Source of the DNA: Diplosphaera chodatii | Taxonomy: Eukaryota; Chlorophyta; Trebouxiophyceae; Prasiolales; Stichococcaceae | Direction: 5' to 3' | Assembly (NCBI GenBank): GCA_032358165.1 | Contig: JAALGY010000022.1 | Coordinates: forward strand, 229,147 to 293,146 | Length of the DNA stretch: 64,000 nt | Part shown: positions 28,501 through 40,500 of the stretch, piece by piece | How positions within the stretch are numbered: the first letter of the stretch is position 1 | Layout of the letters: the number at the start of each line of letters is the position of its first letter | Program-made: the position numbers and the translations under genes | Notes under the pieces: model-generated | What the model saw: only the letters and a program-made list of their open reading frames with translations | The model's database searches: none | Told to the model about the DNA's origin: nothing

Positions 28501-31500
28501 CCAGTGCCTACAACAGTGGCTTCTACCTCTGCCTGGAGGGCGCCCTAGACCTGCATATGCTCCAGGCCGCTGCAACGATGCTCTTTGATCGTCAGCAGGT
28601 GGGCAAAGCTGGACTGCAGTGTCCAGAAGTGTGCCCCAAGATGTGGCAAGCAGTCCAAACTGTTTGTGTGATTATATTGCTGGCTTGCACTCACTTCATC
28701 AGCCATTTCATAACTGTCTCATGCTCGTAGGTGATGCGTGCACGGATCACTAAGGGCCCTGGTGCAGCCTGCCGACCTATGCAGCACACGGCGGCGCTTG
28801 GGGCTCCTGAGGAGTGTTTGGCCATCGTGCATCTTGGCAAAGATGCTGGTGCAGGCATTGATGTTGTGGACGGCGTTTGCCAGATCAAGCAAGGTGTACT
28901 GTCAAACCTGTACAACATGGTCGCCTCTGTCACTGATCTGTCAATACAAAAGGTGACACGTTCGTCTGCTTGCCCATATCCTCCCGTCATACATGGACCT
29001 CTTACTGTGCATGGTTGCTGCATACAGGCTCGGCACTGCACAACCAGGTCACAGCATTCATGCAGCGGCCATTCGACCTCCTCACGCAGCCCCTTACAAG
29101 GATGGAGGTGTGCCAACATGACCATGCTGCATGTGCGCTCCTCCATCTCATTGCATCAGGGCAGCACAGCTGTCAGCAGTAATCCCTGACAGCCCAGATC
29201 CTGTCGGTTGCGAACAGGTGTGGGTCCTGGACAGCCGGCGCCACCTGCTGCTGGCAAGCTTGCACCACTGCATCACAGATGGGTGGTCAGCAGCGCTCCT
29301 TCAGCGCGAGCTGCAGGCTGCAGTGGCAGCCCTCACAGCTGGCAATCAACCCAGCTGGGCACCGCTGCCTGTGCAGTTTGTAGACTATGCGGCATGGCAG
29401 CGGCAGCATGTCACGAGGGACCTGCTGGCAGCCCACCTGACCTGGTGGCAGGAGAACCTGCAGGGTGCCCCGCCGCTGCTGGAGCTGCCGTGGGACCACC
29501 GGCGCCCTGAGGTGGCAGGCTACACCGGTGCAGCCGTGCCGGTGCAGGTGTCACCAGAGGTCACGGCACAGCTGCAGCGGCTGGCAGCTGCGGAGCACAC
29601 CACCCTCTTCTGCGTCATCCTTGCTGCTGTCCAGGTGCGGTCGTGCGGCTGCCGATCCTGACTGGGCTGAATGGCATTCTGGTCTTGAAGGACACAACTG
29701 TGGCAAACTGCTTACTGAGTGAGTGTCGACCGTCTGTCGTCTGCAGGTGCTGCTAGCAAGGTACTCTGCCCAGGACGACATTGTGGTCGGCACACCTTAT
29801 GCCAACCGCAGCATGCTGCAGCTCAAGCAGCTGGCAGGCTGTATGGTCAACACCCTTGCACTGCGCACCACTGTCGGCGGCAAAGCTTCCTTCCGGCAGA
29901 TGCTGGAGGAAGCCAGCAAGACAGCCCGGGAGGCTTTCTCGCATGCTGAGGCGCCATTTGCCATGGTGGTAGACGCCCTGAAGCAGCCGCGCTCTGCCAG
30001 CTTTACACCAGTCTATCAGGTATGCTGCTGTGCCTGGCGGCCCATATGTCCCATGTCAATCTGCTGCTCAGAGGTGTATCTTACAAAAGCTATGTTCGGA
30101 CGCCCAGGTGCTTCTGACCCTGGAGGGTGAATCGGATTTTGCCCATGAGTCGCCGGCCAGCAAAACCGCGGGCCATGCCGCTCACTGGCTGCCAATCAGC
30201 ATGGAGGAGGAAGCAGACATGACACCGACCGACATGTTCTTCCGACTGCACATCAGCCGGTGCGGAGCTTTGCATAGTGCAAGGTCCTGCTGGTCATGTT
30301 GGCACCTTGACACCGGTGATTGGGCAACGCTGTACACACATAAAATCCAGAGCGAAACTATATTGCACTGATCATTGGGCATGTCTCTGATGCAGGGAGG
30401 CTGGCATCACCGGGCACGTCGTTGTTGCAACTGATCTGTTCAAGGTCACGACGGGCCAGCGCATGGCGCTGCACCTGTCCAACCTGCTGGCTGCTGTGGC
30501 ATCACAGCCAGAGGCCCAGCTCAGCAGCATCAGCTTGATGGCAGCAGAGGAGCAGCAGATGGTGTTGCACACCTTCAACCACACTGCTGGGCCAGCGCCC
30601 ACGCTGTGTGCTCACCAGTACTTTGAGCGCCAGGCAGCTGTGACGCCGCACACAGCCTGCCTCATCGACAGTGCCAGTGGCAGCAGCCTCACGTATGCCG
30701 AGGTGAATCAGGCAGCCAACCGCCTCGCCCGGCACCTGATCAGTGCTGGCATTGCGACGGACGACCCAGTTGCGGTGCTGATGGACAAGTGCTTCGAGGC
30801 ATACATCGCATTGATCGCCGTCCTGAAGGCAGGAGGTGAGCACATCCGCCTGCAGTAAGACGTTGCATACCTTGTTAAGAATGACAGAAAGGCGGTTCAC
30901 AAAACCGCCTTTCTGATAACGTGTTTGATGTGTTGCCATGTTGTCAGGGATGCTGGGTGTCCGCCACAACTCACTAGAGTTCTGGAACCTGCGCAGGTTG
31001 TTATCAGCCTGTAGATCACACACTGCCAGCGGGACGCATTGCCGAAGTCCTGCAGCAGTCTGGCGCTCGGGTCCTGCTCGTCAGCCCTGCTCTGGCGGGC
31101 ATCCGAGACAGCCTGCCAGCAGTGGAGGCGCTTGTGGCGGAGCCAGCGTGGCGTCAATTTTCTGACTTGAATGACAGCAACCCGACGATGCGCAGCGGCA
31201 TTGACAACGCCATGTACCTCATGTTCACATCTGGTGCGTGCAGCATTGCAGCTCACAATGCACCTGTTTGTGTCCGCCATCAACTGGCAGTGTTCCCACA
31301 TGCAAGGCTTTACTACCAACTGACAAACCCATGCTTTGAAACTGCTTCAGGCTCGACTGGCAAGCCAAAGGGCATCTGTGTGCAAAATTGCGGCGTGGCC
31401 AATGTCATCGCTCACAAGCTTGCTGAGCTAATGCAAGCGGGCATTGCGGCCGGCGACAGGATGCTGAACTGGATGGCGCTCAACTTTGGTGAGCGCAGCT

Positions 31501-34500
31501 TGGTAGTGCAGTTGGGCATGCTCATGCAGATCCAAGTTGTGTAGCCCAGCCACTCGGTTTGACAGCACAACGCCACCATTCTTTGAATCTGTTCATGATT
31601 GCCTGCTTTGCAGATGTGCATGTCCTCGACTTCTGGGTTGGCATTGCCGCTGGCTGCTCCATAGTCATGGCGCCGTCTCAGCAGCTGAAGGACGTGGAGG
31701 CCGTGGCTGCGCTGATCCAGCAGCACAGCATTGTGAGCACCAGCTTTGTGCCGTCCATCTGTCAGCCACTGCTTGAGGCGTGTGGCGGCAAGCCACTGCT
31801 GAGCAGCCTGCGCCATGTGAGCGTTGGCGGTGAGGCAGTGCGGCCGACAGCTGTTGCTGCAATGCTTACAGCAGCACCAAGTGCCGCCATCTACAACATC
31901 TATGGTGCGCAACAGGATCCATGGCTGGGCTGCCTGTTGCGTTGAAGCTACTCAGCCACTGCACAGAACCTCTAAGATGGCTATGCATCTGGTCCACCAC
32001 TGACGGGCAACAAATACATGCAGGTCCCACTGAGGCGGCCGTGTGCACCACATCCTTCCTCATCAACAAGTTTGCCACAGCTGCCACTGTTCCCATTGGA
32101 GGGTGAGACTGCAGCATGAAGCTGTCATCAACGCGATTGCATCGTCTGTGCCGCAGTGTGATGCTTGCTGGGAAGCGAATTGCTGATGTAGTATCATATT
32201 GTGCAGGGCGCTCACCAACATGCGGCACTACGTGCTCGACTCCGCCACGCTGCAGCCATGCCCTCTCGGCGTGCCTGGAGAGCTGTTCGTGAGCGGTCCC
32301 GGCGTGGCGCGTGGCTATGTTGGGCGCCCAGACCTGACAGAGGCGGCCTTCCTGCCCAACCCCTTCAGGCGGCCCGATGACAGCAAGTACTACGACCGCA
32401 TGTACCGCACCGGCGACACCGTCATGTGGCTGCCCGAAGGCACCAACCGCTTCTTTGGCCGCAAGGACGGCCAGGTGCAGCTGCGCGGCTTCCGCGTGGA
32501 GCTGGGCGAGATCGAGGCCGTGGTGTCAGCGGTCGCCGGCGTGCAGAGCGCAGCGGTGGTGCTGCAGGACGGCGACAGCCCCAATGCTGCACTCATTGCA
32601 TATGTGGCACCTGTGTCGGCCGAGCAGGAGGCGGTGCTGGCAGCCTGCAGCGCCAAGCTGCCGCGGTACATGGTGCCGTCCGCTGTGGTGCGGCTGGACG
32701 AGCTGCCTCGGCTGCGCAATGGCAAGGTGAGCTGAGTACATGTTGCACCTGCTGCATTGGCTTAAGCCTTGCAACAGGGAAGCAACCGACGGTGGCAACC
32801 ATCTGTTCACAGGTCGACCGCAGGAGCCTGCCTCGGCATGAGTTCAGCTCGACAGCAGCGTATGTTGCGCCTGCCACCCCTATCGAGGAGGCGGTCGAGT
32901 CTGCCTGGAGGGAGGTGCTCGGGCTGGCGCAGGATCAGCCATTGTCTGTCGAGGCCAACTGGTTTGAGGCGAGTGGGGTGGCGCTTCTGTCATACCAATG
33001 CACACTGGTAGAGGACTGAATGGTGTGGATGTGTGCAGATGTGATGCACAAATGTGCTTGCTGAGCCCCTCTTCCACCCTCTCCGTGCAGATTGGCGGCA
33101 ACTCCCTGCAGACCGGCTCAGTCTGCTCCCGTGTGCGCTCTGCGCTGGGGTTGGATGCAAACATTCCAGCAGCCTGGCTGTTCATGCATCAGACCATCCG
33201 GTCACTGGCAGCCAAGATCTCCCAAGATGTGCTGGCGCCTGGTGCTGTGCACATGGCACCACTGCTGCCGACCATCAGCAAGCAGCTGACGGACCCAGCT
33301 GAAGGCATCCACACGCCTACACAGCTGTCCTTCCAGCAGGTGAGTGTGAACGTAATGGCACGATCAGTTTGGCTGGCGGCAAGATGTTATTCAGGCACAA
33401 GCCATCTGTGATTGTTGTTGAATGCTCCCCTCGGTCATCTGGTATACAGGAGCAATTTCTACAGCTATGGCAGCAAGACCCTGGCAGTGCTGCATACAAT
33501 ACGCCCTGGGGTATGCTTCTGGGAGGCAGCCTCGACATGAGAGCGCTGCAGGCGGCTGTGCGGCTGCTGGCACTGCGCCATCTGGTGCGTCCATGGCCTG
33601 CTGTGGTGTGTGACATTGGGCATCCTGCGGTATTGACATAGCATGGTCTGGATTGACAGTACAGAGGGTCCAGCGTGGTGTGCTGCAGGTGCTGCGGACG
33701 CGGTTTGTAGCAACAGCTGATGGTCCGCAGCAAACAGTGCTACCAGCCAGCGCAGTCAGTGTGCTCAGCACTGACATCCCCGCCAACGGCTCACCCCTGA
33801 TTGCACAGCAGAAGTCTGGGGAGTGTGAGATTCGTCCTGGCAGCAGCCTAGCTAGGGCATGGCTGCAGGCTGCAGCCGCTCCATTCGATTTGTACAAGGA
33901 CACCCTGATCCGGATCCACGTGAGGCTGCAGTAACATATGCCACCTGCAGAGCCATTGATACATGTTGCAGTCCTTGGCGGCACGATGTTGACACGAAGT
34001 AACACCTTCCAGCATCTTCTCATCTTGTGCAGGTGCTCCGACTGTCAGCGCAGGAGCATGTGCTCATGGTGGTGCAGCACCACAGCATCACAGATGTCAT
34101 CTCACTGAACATCTTGGGCCGTGACCTTTCAGCAGCCTACCGTGCAGCACTGCACCGCAGCAAGCCGCAGTGGCCGCCGCTGAGTGTGGCGTATATCGAC
34201 TATGCGGCCTGGCAGCGAACCAATTTGGACACAGCAGCCCTTGAGGCGGAGCTGGCATGGTGGCGGCAGACATTGGCAGGCGCACCTGCCCTGCTGGAGT
34301 GGCAGACTGACCGCCCGCGCCCCAGCACTATGTCCTTTGCCGGCGCCCAGCTGCGCTTTGCCGCACCGGCGACTGTGTCCCAGGGCCTCCAGCAGCTTGC
34401 TGCTACCCAGCAGACGACACCATTCGTGGTCGTACTGACCGCGCTGCAGGTGAGATCTGGCAACTCTGCTTCAGAGCCTGATGCAGATGATTTTGTGAAT

Positions 34501-37500
34501 GGCGCAGATGCTGTAACTGTTGCCATGTACCTCCTGACTGCTGTGCCTATTTACATACAGGTGTTGCTGCACAAGTACACTACGCAGCATGACATCGTGG
34601 TGGGAACACCCTACGCCAACCGGGAGCTGACCGAGGTGGACGAGCTGCTGGGTGCATTTGTCAACACGCTGGCCCTGCGGACAGACCTGACAGGCGACCC
34701 CAGCTTCAGCGGCGCTCTGGACCGGGCTAAGGTGGCGGCCACACAGGCATTTGCCCATGGGATGGCGCCCTTTGCCAGGGTAGTGGACAGCCTGGGCGCC
34801 ATGCGCAGCGCCGCTTTCACCCCCGTCTACCAGGTGCCTTGCCCCGCACAGCCTCGTTTACACGGCTGCCGCAGGCTCCCAGGTCTTGTTGCCAGCACCG
34901 GTGACTTGGTAACCTGACCGTGCCGTATCCATGATGCAGGTGATGCTGGTGGTGGAGGGCGCAGGTGAACCTGGCGGTGCAACTATGCCCGGCTGGGAGG
35001 GGCTGAATGTCAGCAGCGTCGTAGCAGATCGTGGCGATGTGGCCCCAACCGACCTGGTGGTCTCGGTCAACCTGAGGTCGGTAGACAGATGGCTGCAGAT
35101 GATGTGCAGACAGAGTGGCATTGCACTGCTGCAGAGCTTGCATAGGCCACTTGTACGCCCATCTTGATCACATGTCAACCATTCTTGCAGGAACAAGAGT
35201 TTCGAGGGCATGTTCAACTACTCCACCGACCTGTTCAGCGCTACCACCATGGAGCGCATGGCGCAGCACTTCTCAACACTGCTGCAATCGGTTGTCGCAT
35301 CGCCACAGACGCCCATCAGCGCCCTTCGGGTGATGCCGCCAGCAGAGGAGGAGCTGGTGCTGCGCACCTTCAACGACAACGCCGGCCCACTGCCGGCGCT
35401 GTGCATGCACCACTTCTTCGAGCGGCAGGCTGCTGCCGCGCCGCACGCGCAGTGCCTGATCGATGGCCGCAGCGGCGCCAGCCTCAGCTTCGCCGAGGTC
35501 AACGCAAGCGCCAACCGGCTGGCCCACCACCTGGTGGCCTGCGGCGTCGAGGCAGACGTGCCGGTGGCGGTGATGATGGACAAGTGCTTCGAGCTGTATA
35601 TTGCGCTCATCGCCATCGAGAAGGCTGGCGGCTGCTACATCCCAATTGACCCCACTATGCCTGCTGCGCGGCTGTGCTCCATTGTTGAGCAGGCGGGCGC
35701 GCAGCTGCTCATCATCCACCCTGGCATTGATGGCATCAGGCCGCACCTGCCCGCCACCCTGGACGTGCTGATCAGCGACGAGCAGTGGCAGCAGTTCAGC
35801 AGCCTCCCTGCCGTCAACCAGGGTGGCAGCAACGATGTGCACAGCCTGGCATACATCGTGTTCACATCGGGCTCCACTGGCAAGCCCAAGGGGATTGCCA
35901 TCAAACACATTGGTGAGGCGAATTGCACATGCAGCTGGTCACTGCCGTGGTGTCTGGCATCGTGTGCTGTGCAGCTTGAGGTAGAGACACTGCATGTTGA
36001 CCATACCTCTCTTTGATTCCAGGCGTGGCCAATGTCATTGCGTACATGACTGCTACAATGCGCTCAGCGGGGGTCACTTCCGAGGACCGAGCGCTGCAGT
36101 GGTCCGCGCTGCACTTTGACATGAGCGTGCTGGACTTTTGGTGTCCGGTGCTCATGGGCTGCGCAGTGGTCACGGCCACCATGGAGGATGCCAAAAATGC
36201 CGCTCGGGTGGCGGCACTGATCCAAGAGCACCGCATTGCCATCCTCAACACAGTGCCTTCGATGTGTCAGGTGCAATATGCGCTATGTCAGCGTCGCTTT
36301 CTGCCACAGCGATGGACGCTGCAAATTTGCAACTGTGCAAACTAGCACTGCCGTCAGCTCATTCTGTGCGTTCAGGAAGCAACTGTGATGTTGTGCAATG
36401 CAGGCACTGCTCGATGCCTGCGGTGGTCGCGGTGTCTTGACGTCTCTCAGGTTTGCTCAGATCGGCGGAGAGGCAGTTCTGCCGGTTGCTATTGATGCGC
36501 TGTTCAGAGCCGCTCCAAACACCATCGTGAACCAGATCTATGGTGAGTGTCCAAGTCAGTGCTGGTGTCGATCTCAGAAAAATTGCAGAACCTCTTCAGT
36601 CTGAGGTCGTCTCCAGTCATATAAAGCACCCTGTTGATGCCGTGTAGGGCCCTCTGAAACAACGTGCATCACCAGCTGCGAGCCCATTGCCAAGTCTATC
36701 ATTGAGGAGTCGTTCATTCCTCTTGGAAGGTAACATCTTCAGCACCTCCCTCCGTGTGAAGGGTACAGCTTTGAGTTTCCGCCCACAGTGCAGCAGTGCA
36801 CAAATTTCTTGAGCACTTGACACTGCTTGCAGGCCACTGCCCAACATGCGGCATTACGTGCTGGACCCTGGTTGCCTGCGACCTGTGCCCATTGGGGTGC
36901 CTGGTGAACTGTACATCAGCGGCCCTGGGCTGGCACGCGGCTACTTGGGCCGTCCTGACCTCACAGCAGCAGCCTTTCTGCCCAACCCTTTCAAGCTGGA
37001 AGGCGACAGCAACTTCTACAGCCAGATGTACAAGACCGGCGACAACGTCATTCTGCTGCCCAATGGGCTCATGAGGTACACACTGGCAACTTCGCATAGG
37101 TGGGTACTATGGGACTGGAATTCCGTGTGTAGGCTTGCTGATATGGTTGACTGTGCGGTTGCAGGTACATCTGTCGCCGAGATGGCCAGGTGCAGCTGCG
37201 GGGCTTCCGTGTGGAGCTGGGCGAGATTGAGGCGGTGCTGTCAGCAGCGCCCGGAGTACGGGGCGCAGCAGTGGTGCTGCAGGACATCGACACCCCCAAC
37301 GCAGCGCTGATTGCCTATGTTGAGCCGGCGACTGTCGACAAGGAGGTGGTGCTGGCAGCCTGCGGCGCCAAGCTGCCACGCTACATGGTGCCTGCTGTTG
37401 TTGTGCAGCTCGATCAGCTGCCCCAACTGGCGAACGGCAAGGTGAGGAAACATCCCTTGAGAAGATATGTCATGCGGTATATCTGCCATCTCCAAGCATG

Positions 37501-40500
37501 ATCAGGAGCATGGCCAAATCATGGGGAGAGGCAATCAGCATCTTGAAAGTGTGCCATATGTTGTAGGTGGACCGCCGCAGCCTGCCGCGGCACGAGTTTG
37601 AGGCCACTGCGGAGTATGTGGCGCCAGCCAGTGACCTGGAAGAGGCAGTGTGCAGCGTCTGGCAGGCTGTGCTGCGCAGGTCCGAGCCCATCTCGGTGCA
37701 TGCAAACTTCTTCGAGCTGGGTGGCAACTCGCTGCAGGCCGGCACGCTGTGCTCCCGGCTGCATGATGTGCTGTGCCGTGATGCGGCCATCCCCATTGTG
37801 TGGGTGATGGAGTGCCAGACCATCAGGGCACTTGCAGCACGGCTGGCAGATGCAGACAGCGCTGTTTCCACCCTGCCGCCGCTCTTGCCGACCGTAAAAA
37901 AAGGCGCCAATGGCGTCAAGGAGGCGCCTTTGTCCTTCCAGCAGGTTTGCTCCCTGTTTTGCCTCGACTGTGACATGATTACGCATCTCACGACTTCAGC
38001 GGTCTACTGGCAGGTGCAAGTACAGCATGCTGACGACGGCTGGCTGAGTTTAACAGGAGCAATTCTACCAGCTATGGGAGCGGGCACCAGAGTCAGCCAT
38101 GTACAACTCAGGCTTCACAAGCTTCGTGTCCGGCAGCCTGGATGTTGCCAGTCTCAAGGCAGCTGCCCGCATGCTATGCCAGCGCCACGAGGTGCTTCAC
38201 AGTCTGCAGTCTGCATGTCTCGCTCGTAGCATGAGCTGAACATAGCTGGGAGATTGATACGAATCTGATATCTGACATGCTGTGTTAATGCTCCATCTGC
38301 AGGCCCTCCGTACCCAGTTCTTTAAGAGCCAGCAAGGAGTTGTACAACATGTGATGCCGATGGACAACATTGCGGAGGTCTTGCTGGCTAAGCAGCTTCC
38401 GGCTGAGGCGGCTGCAGCTTTCAAGACCTCTGGTGGCCGCAGCACGCTGGTCGAAGGTGCAGATGCCAGTTTCGGTATGCATGTATGTGCAGATTGTGCT
38501 GGACCGCACAATATGATATGAGGGTAGTCAAGCTCCCATTCGATGGCCTATGCAGGTTCATCCCTGCATCAGCAGCTGGGAGCTTTCATGACCCGGCCGT
38601 ACAGCTTGCTGTCAGAGCCACTCCTGCGCATGGAGGTAATCTTCAAGTGCTGTGCAGGCATCACCATACTTAACATCAGTCTAAGTGTCATGTGCGCTCC
38701 ACTGTTGCATCAACATATGCGAGGGCACCTGGGGCTGATGGGCAAATCCTTTTGCTGCAGCTCTGGAGTGTGGATAACCTGCGCCACATCCTGCTGGTCA
38801 GCATGCATCATGCCATCACAGACGGCTTGTCCATCACGATCATGAAGTCTGAGCTGGCGGCAGCATACGCAGCAGCCTGCAGCGGCGTGCATCCCAGCTG
38901 GCAGCAGCTCCCGGTGCAGTTTGCTGACTATGCCGCATGGCAGCGATCACATCTACAGCTCGGCGAGGAGTTGGCTTGGTGGACAGACACGCTGGCGGGT
39001 GCACCGCCGCTCTTGGAGCTGCCATATGACAGGCCACGGCCAGATGTGTTCTCCCACCGGGGAGCCAACGTGCAGCTCGCGGTGCCAAGCGTAACCTCCA
39101 GCGATCTAGCAGGGCTGGCCGCGCAGCACCAGACCACGCCATTCGTGGTGGCCCTCACAGCACTCCAGGTTGGTGTTTCGAAAGACTGCACTGCAAAGCC
39201 TGCTTGTGCAGCTGTATTGCATATATTTGCATACTTCTGGCCCTGCAAACTTTGATGCTGCTGGTGTCTTGTTTACTTCAGGTACTGCTCGCAAAGTACA
39301 GCAGCCAACATGACATTGTGGTCGGCACACCCTTTGCCAACCGCAACGTGCCTGGGGTGGAGGGCCTGCTGGGCTGCTTCGTGAACACGCTCGCCATCCG
39401 GATGGAGACCCCGCAGAGCAGCACTGTCGCAGCAGCGCTGCAGCACACCAAGGCAGCTGTGACGGGCGCCTTTGCTCATGGAGCCACACCTTTTGCGAAG
39501 GTCGTTGACAGCGTTGGTGCCACGCGGAGCGCATCATTTGCACCCATCTACCAGGTCACCTCAGCAGCGTGCTTGTACAATATGTGCAGCAGTGCCCCTT
39601 GTCGGAGCTCATCAGTCGCGCTTGACAAGGCTATGGTTTAAACACGCTAAATCCCTCCTAAGCACAGCGTCATGGTTGCAGGTGATGCTGCTGATGGACT
39701 CCGAAGAGGCAGCTGGCGAGTCAGGAGGAGAGCAGACCCTGCAGCTCGACACCATCGTCAGCAATGACATCTCGACAGTCATCATGGACCTCCTGGTGTT
39801 CGTCAGCATCAGGTGACATGCTACGAAGCTTAGCCAAAAACTGAGCTCCGAGTTTTTGCATCAAGCCTGCAAGGCCCTTTGCGGAAGTGACGATGAGTTG
39901 AGGTGGCACGCATGTTGCGCAGGAGCGCTGGCGTTGTGCTGGAGCTGAACTACTCCACGGATCTGTTTGATGCATCCACCATTGAGCGCATGGCGCAGCA
40001 CTATGCCACCCTGCTGCGGGCGGTGTGCGCCTCCCCCGACAAGGAGCTGGCTCAGCTGGACATCATGAGTCCACAGGACAGGCAGCTGACATTGGATGCC
40101 TACAATGACACGGCTGCGCCATACCCTGCCGACCTGGCAGTTCACCAGCTTTTTGAGCAGGCGGCTGCTCATGCCCCGGAGGCACCCTGCCTCATCACCA
40201 CCACCGGCACCCAGCTGACATATGCTGCTGTCAATGGCGCTGCCAACCAGCTGGCGCACTGGCTCATCAGCAACGGCGTCTCGCGGGACGTCCCTGTGGC
40301 GGTGTCGCTGCCAAAGTGTCCGCAGCTCATCATTGCCCTGGTGGCGGTGCTGAAGGCTGGCGGCTGCTATGTCCCCCTGGACCCCGAGCTGCCGGCAGAG
40401 CGTGCGGCCTTCATTCTGAAGCAGACCGGTGCCGAGCTACTGCTGGCGTCCTCAGCCGTGGCGCTGGTCAGCGTGCCAAGTGCCAAGACAGTGGTGCTGG

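Larger units (their letters stand above)
25754..34833 (+). repeat. Tandem duplication copy 2 (A6-T6-C7-A7-T7-C8)
   Basis: This is the second copy of the block at 16449-25405. In the T7-C8 part even introns are nearly unchanged. The 104-bp introns 24154-24257 and 33585-33688 look identical by eye. The 113-bp introns 24489-24601 and 33920-34032 differ at about one base. The next intron pair (25019-25132 against 34450-34560) is unrelated, so the high-identity tract stops at an exon end. This copy differs by the C8 Gly-to-Val change in HHxxxDG and by a hairpin insertion in the intron 30836-30996. Confidence 0.8.

Noticed and set aside
30997..31020. A TAG near the start of the A7 exon that could be read as a premature stop
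   Set aside because: After splicing in phase 1 (G|GT) the frame reads CYQPVDHT and the TAG is out of frame.
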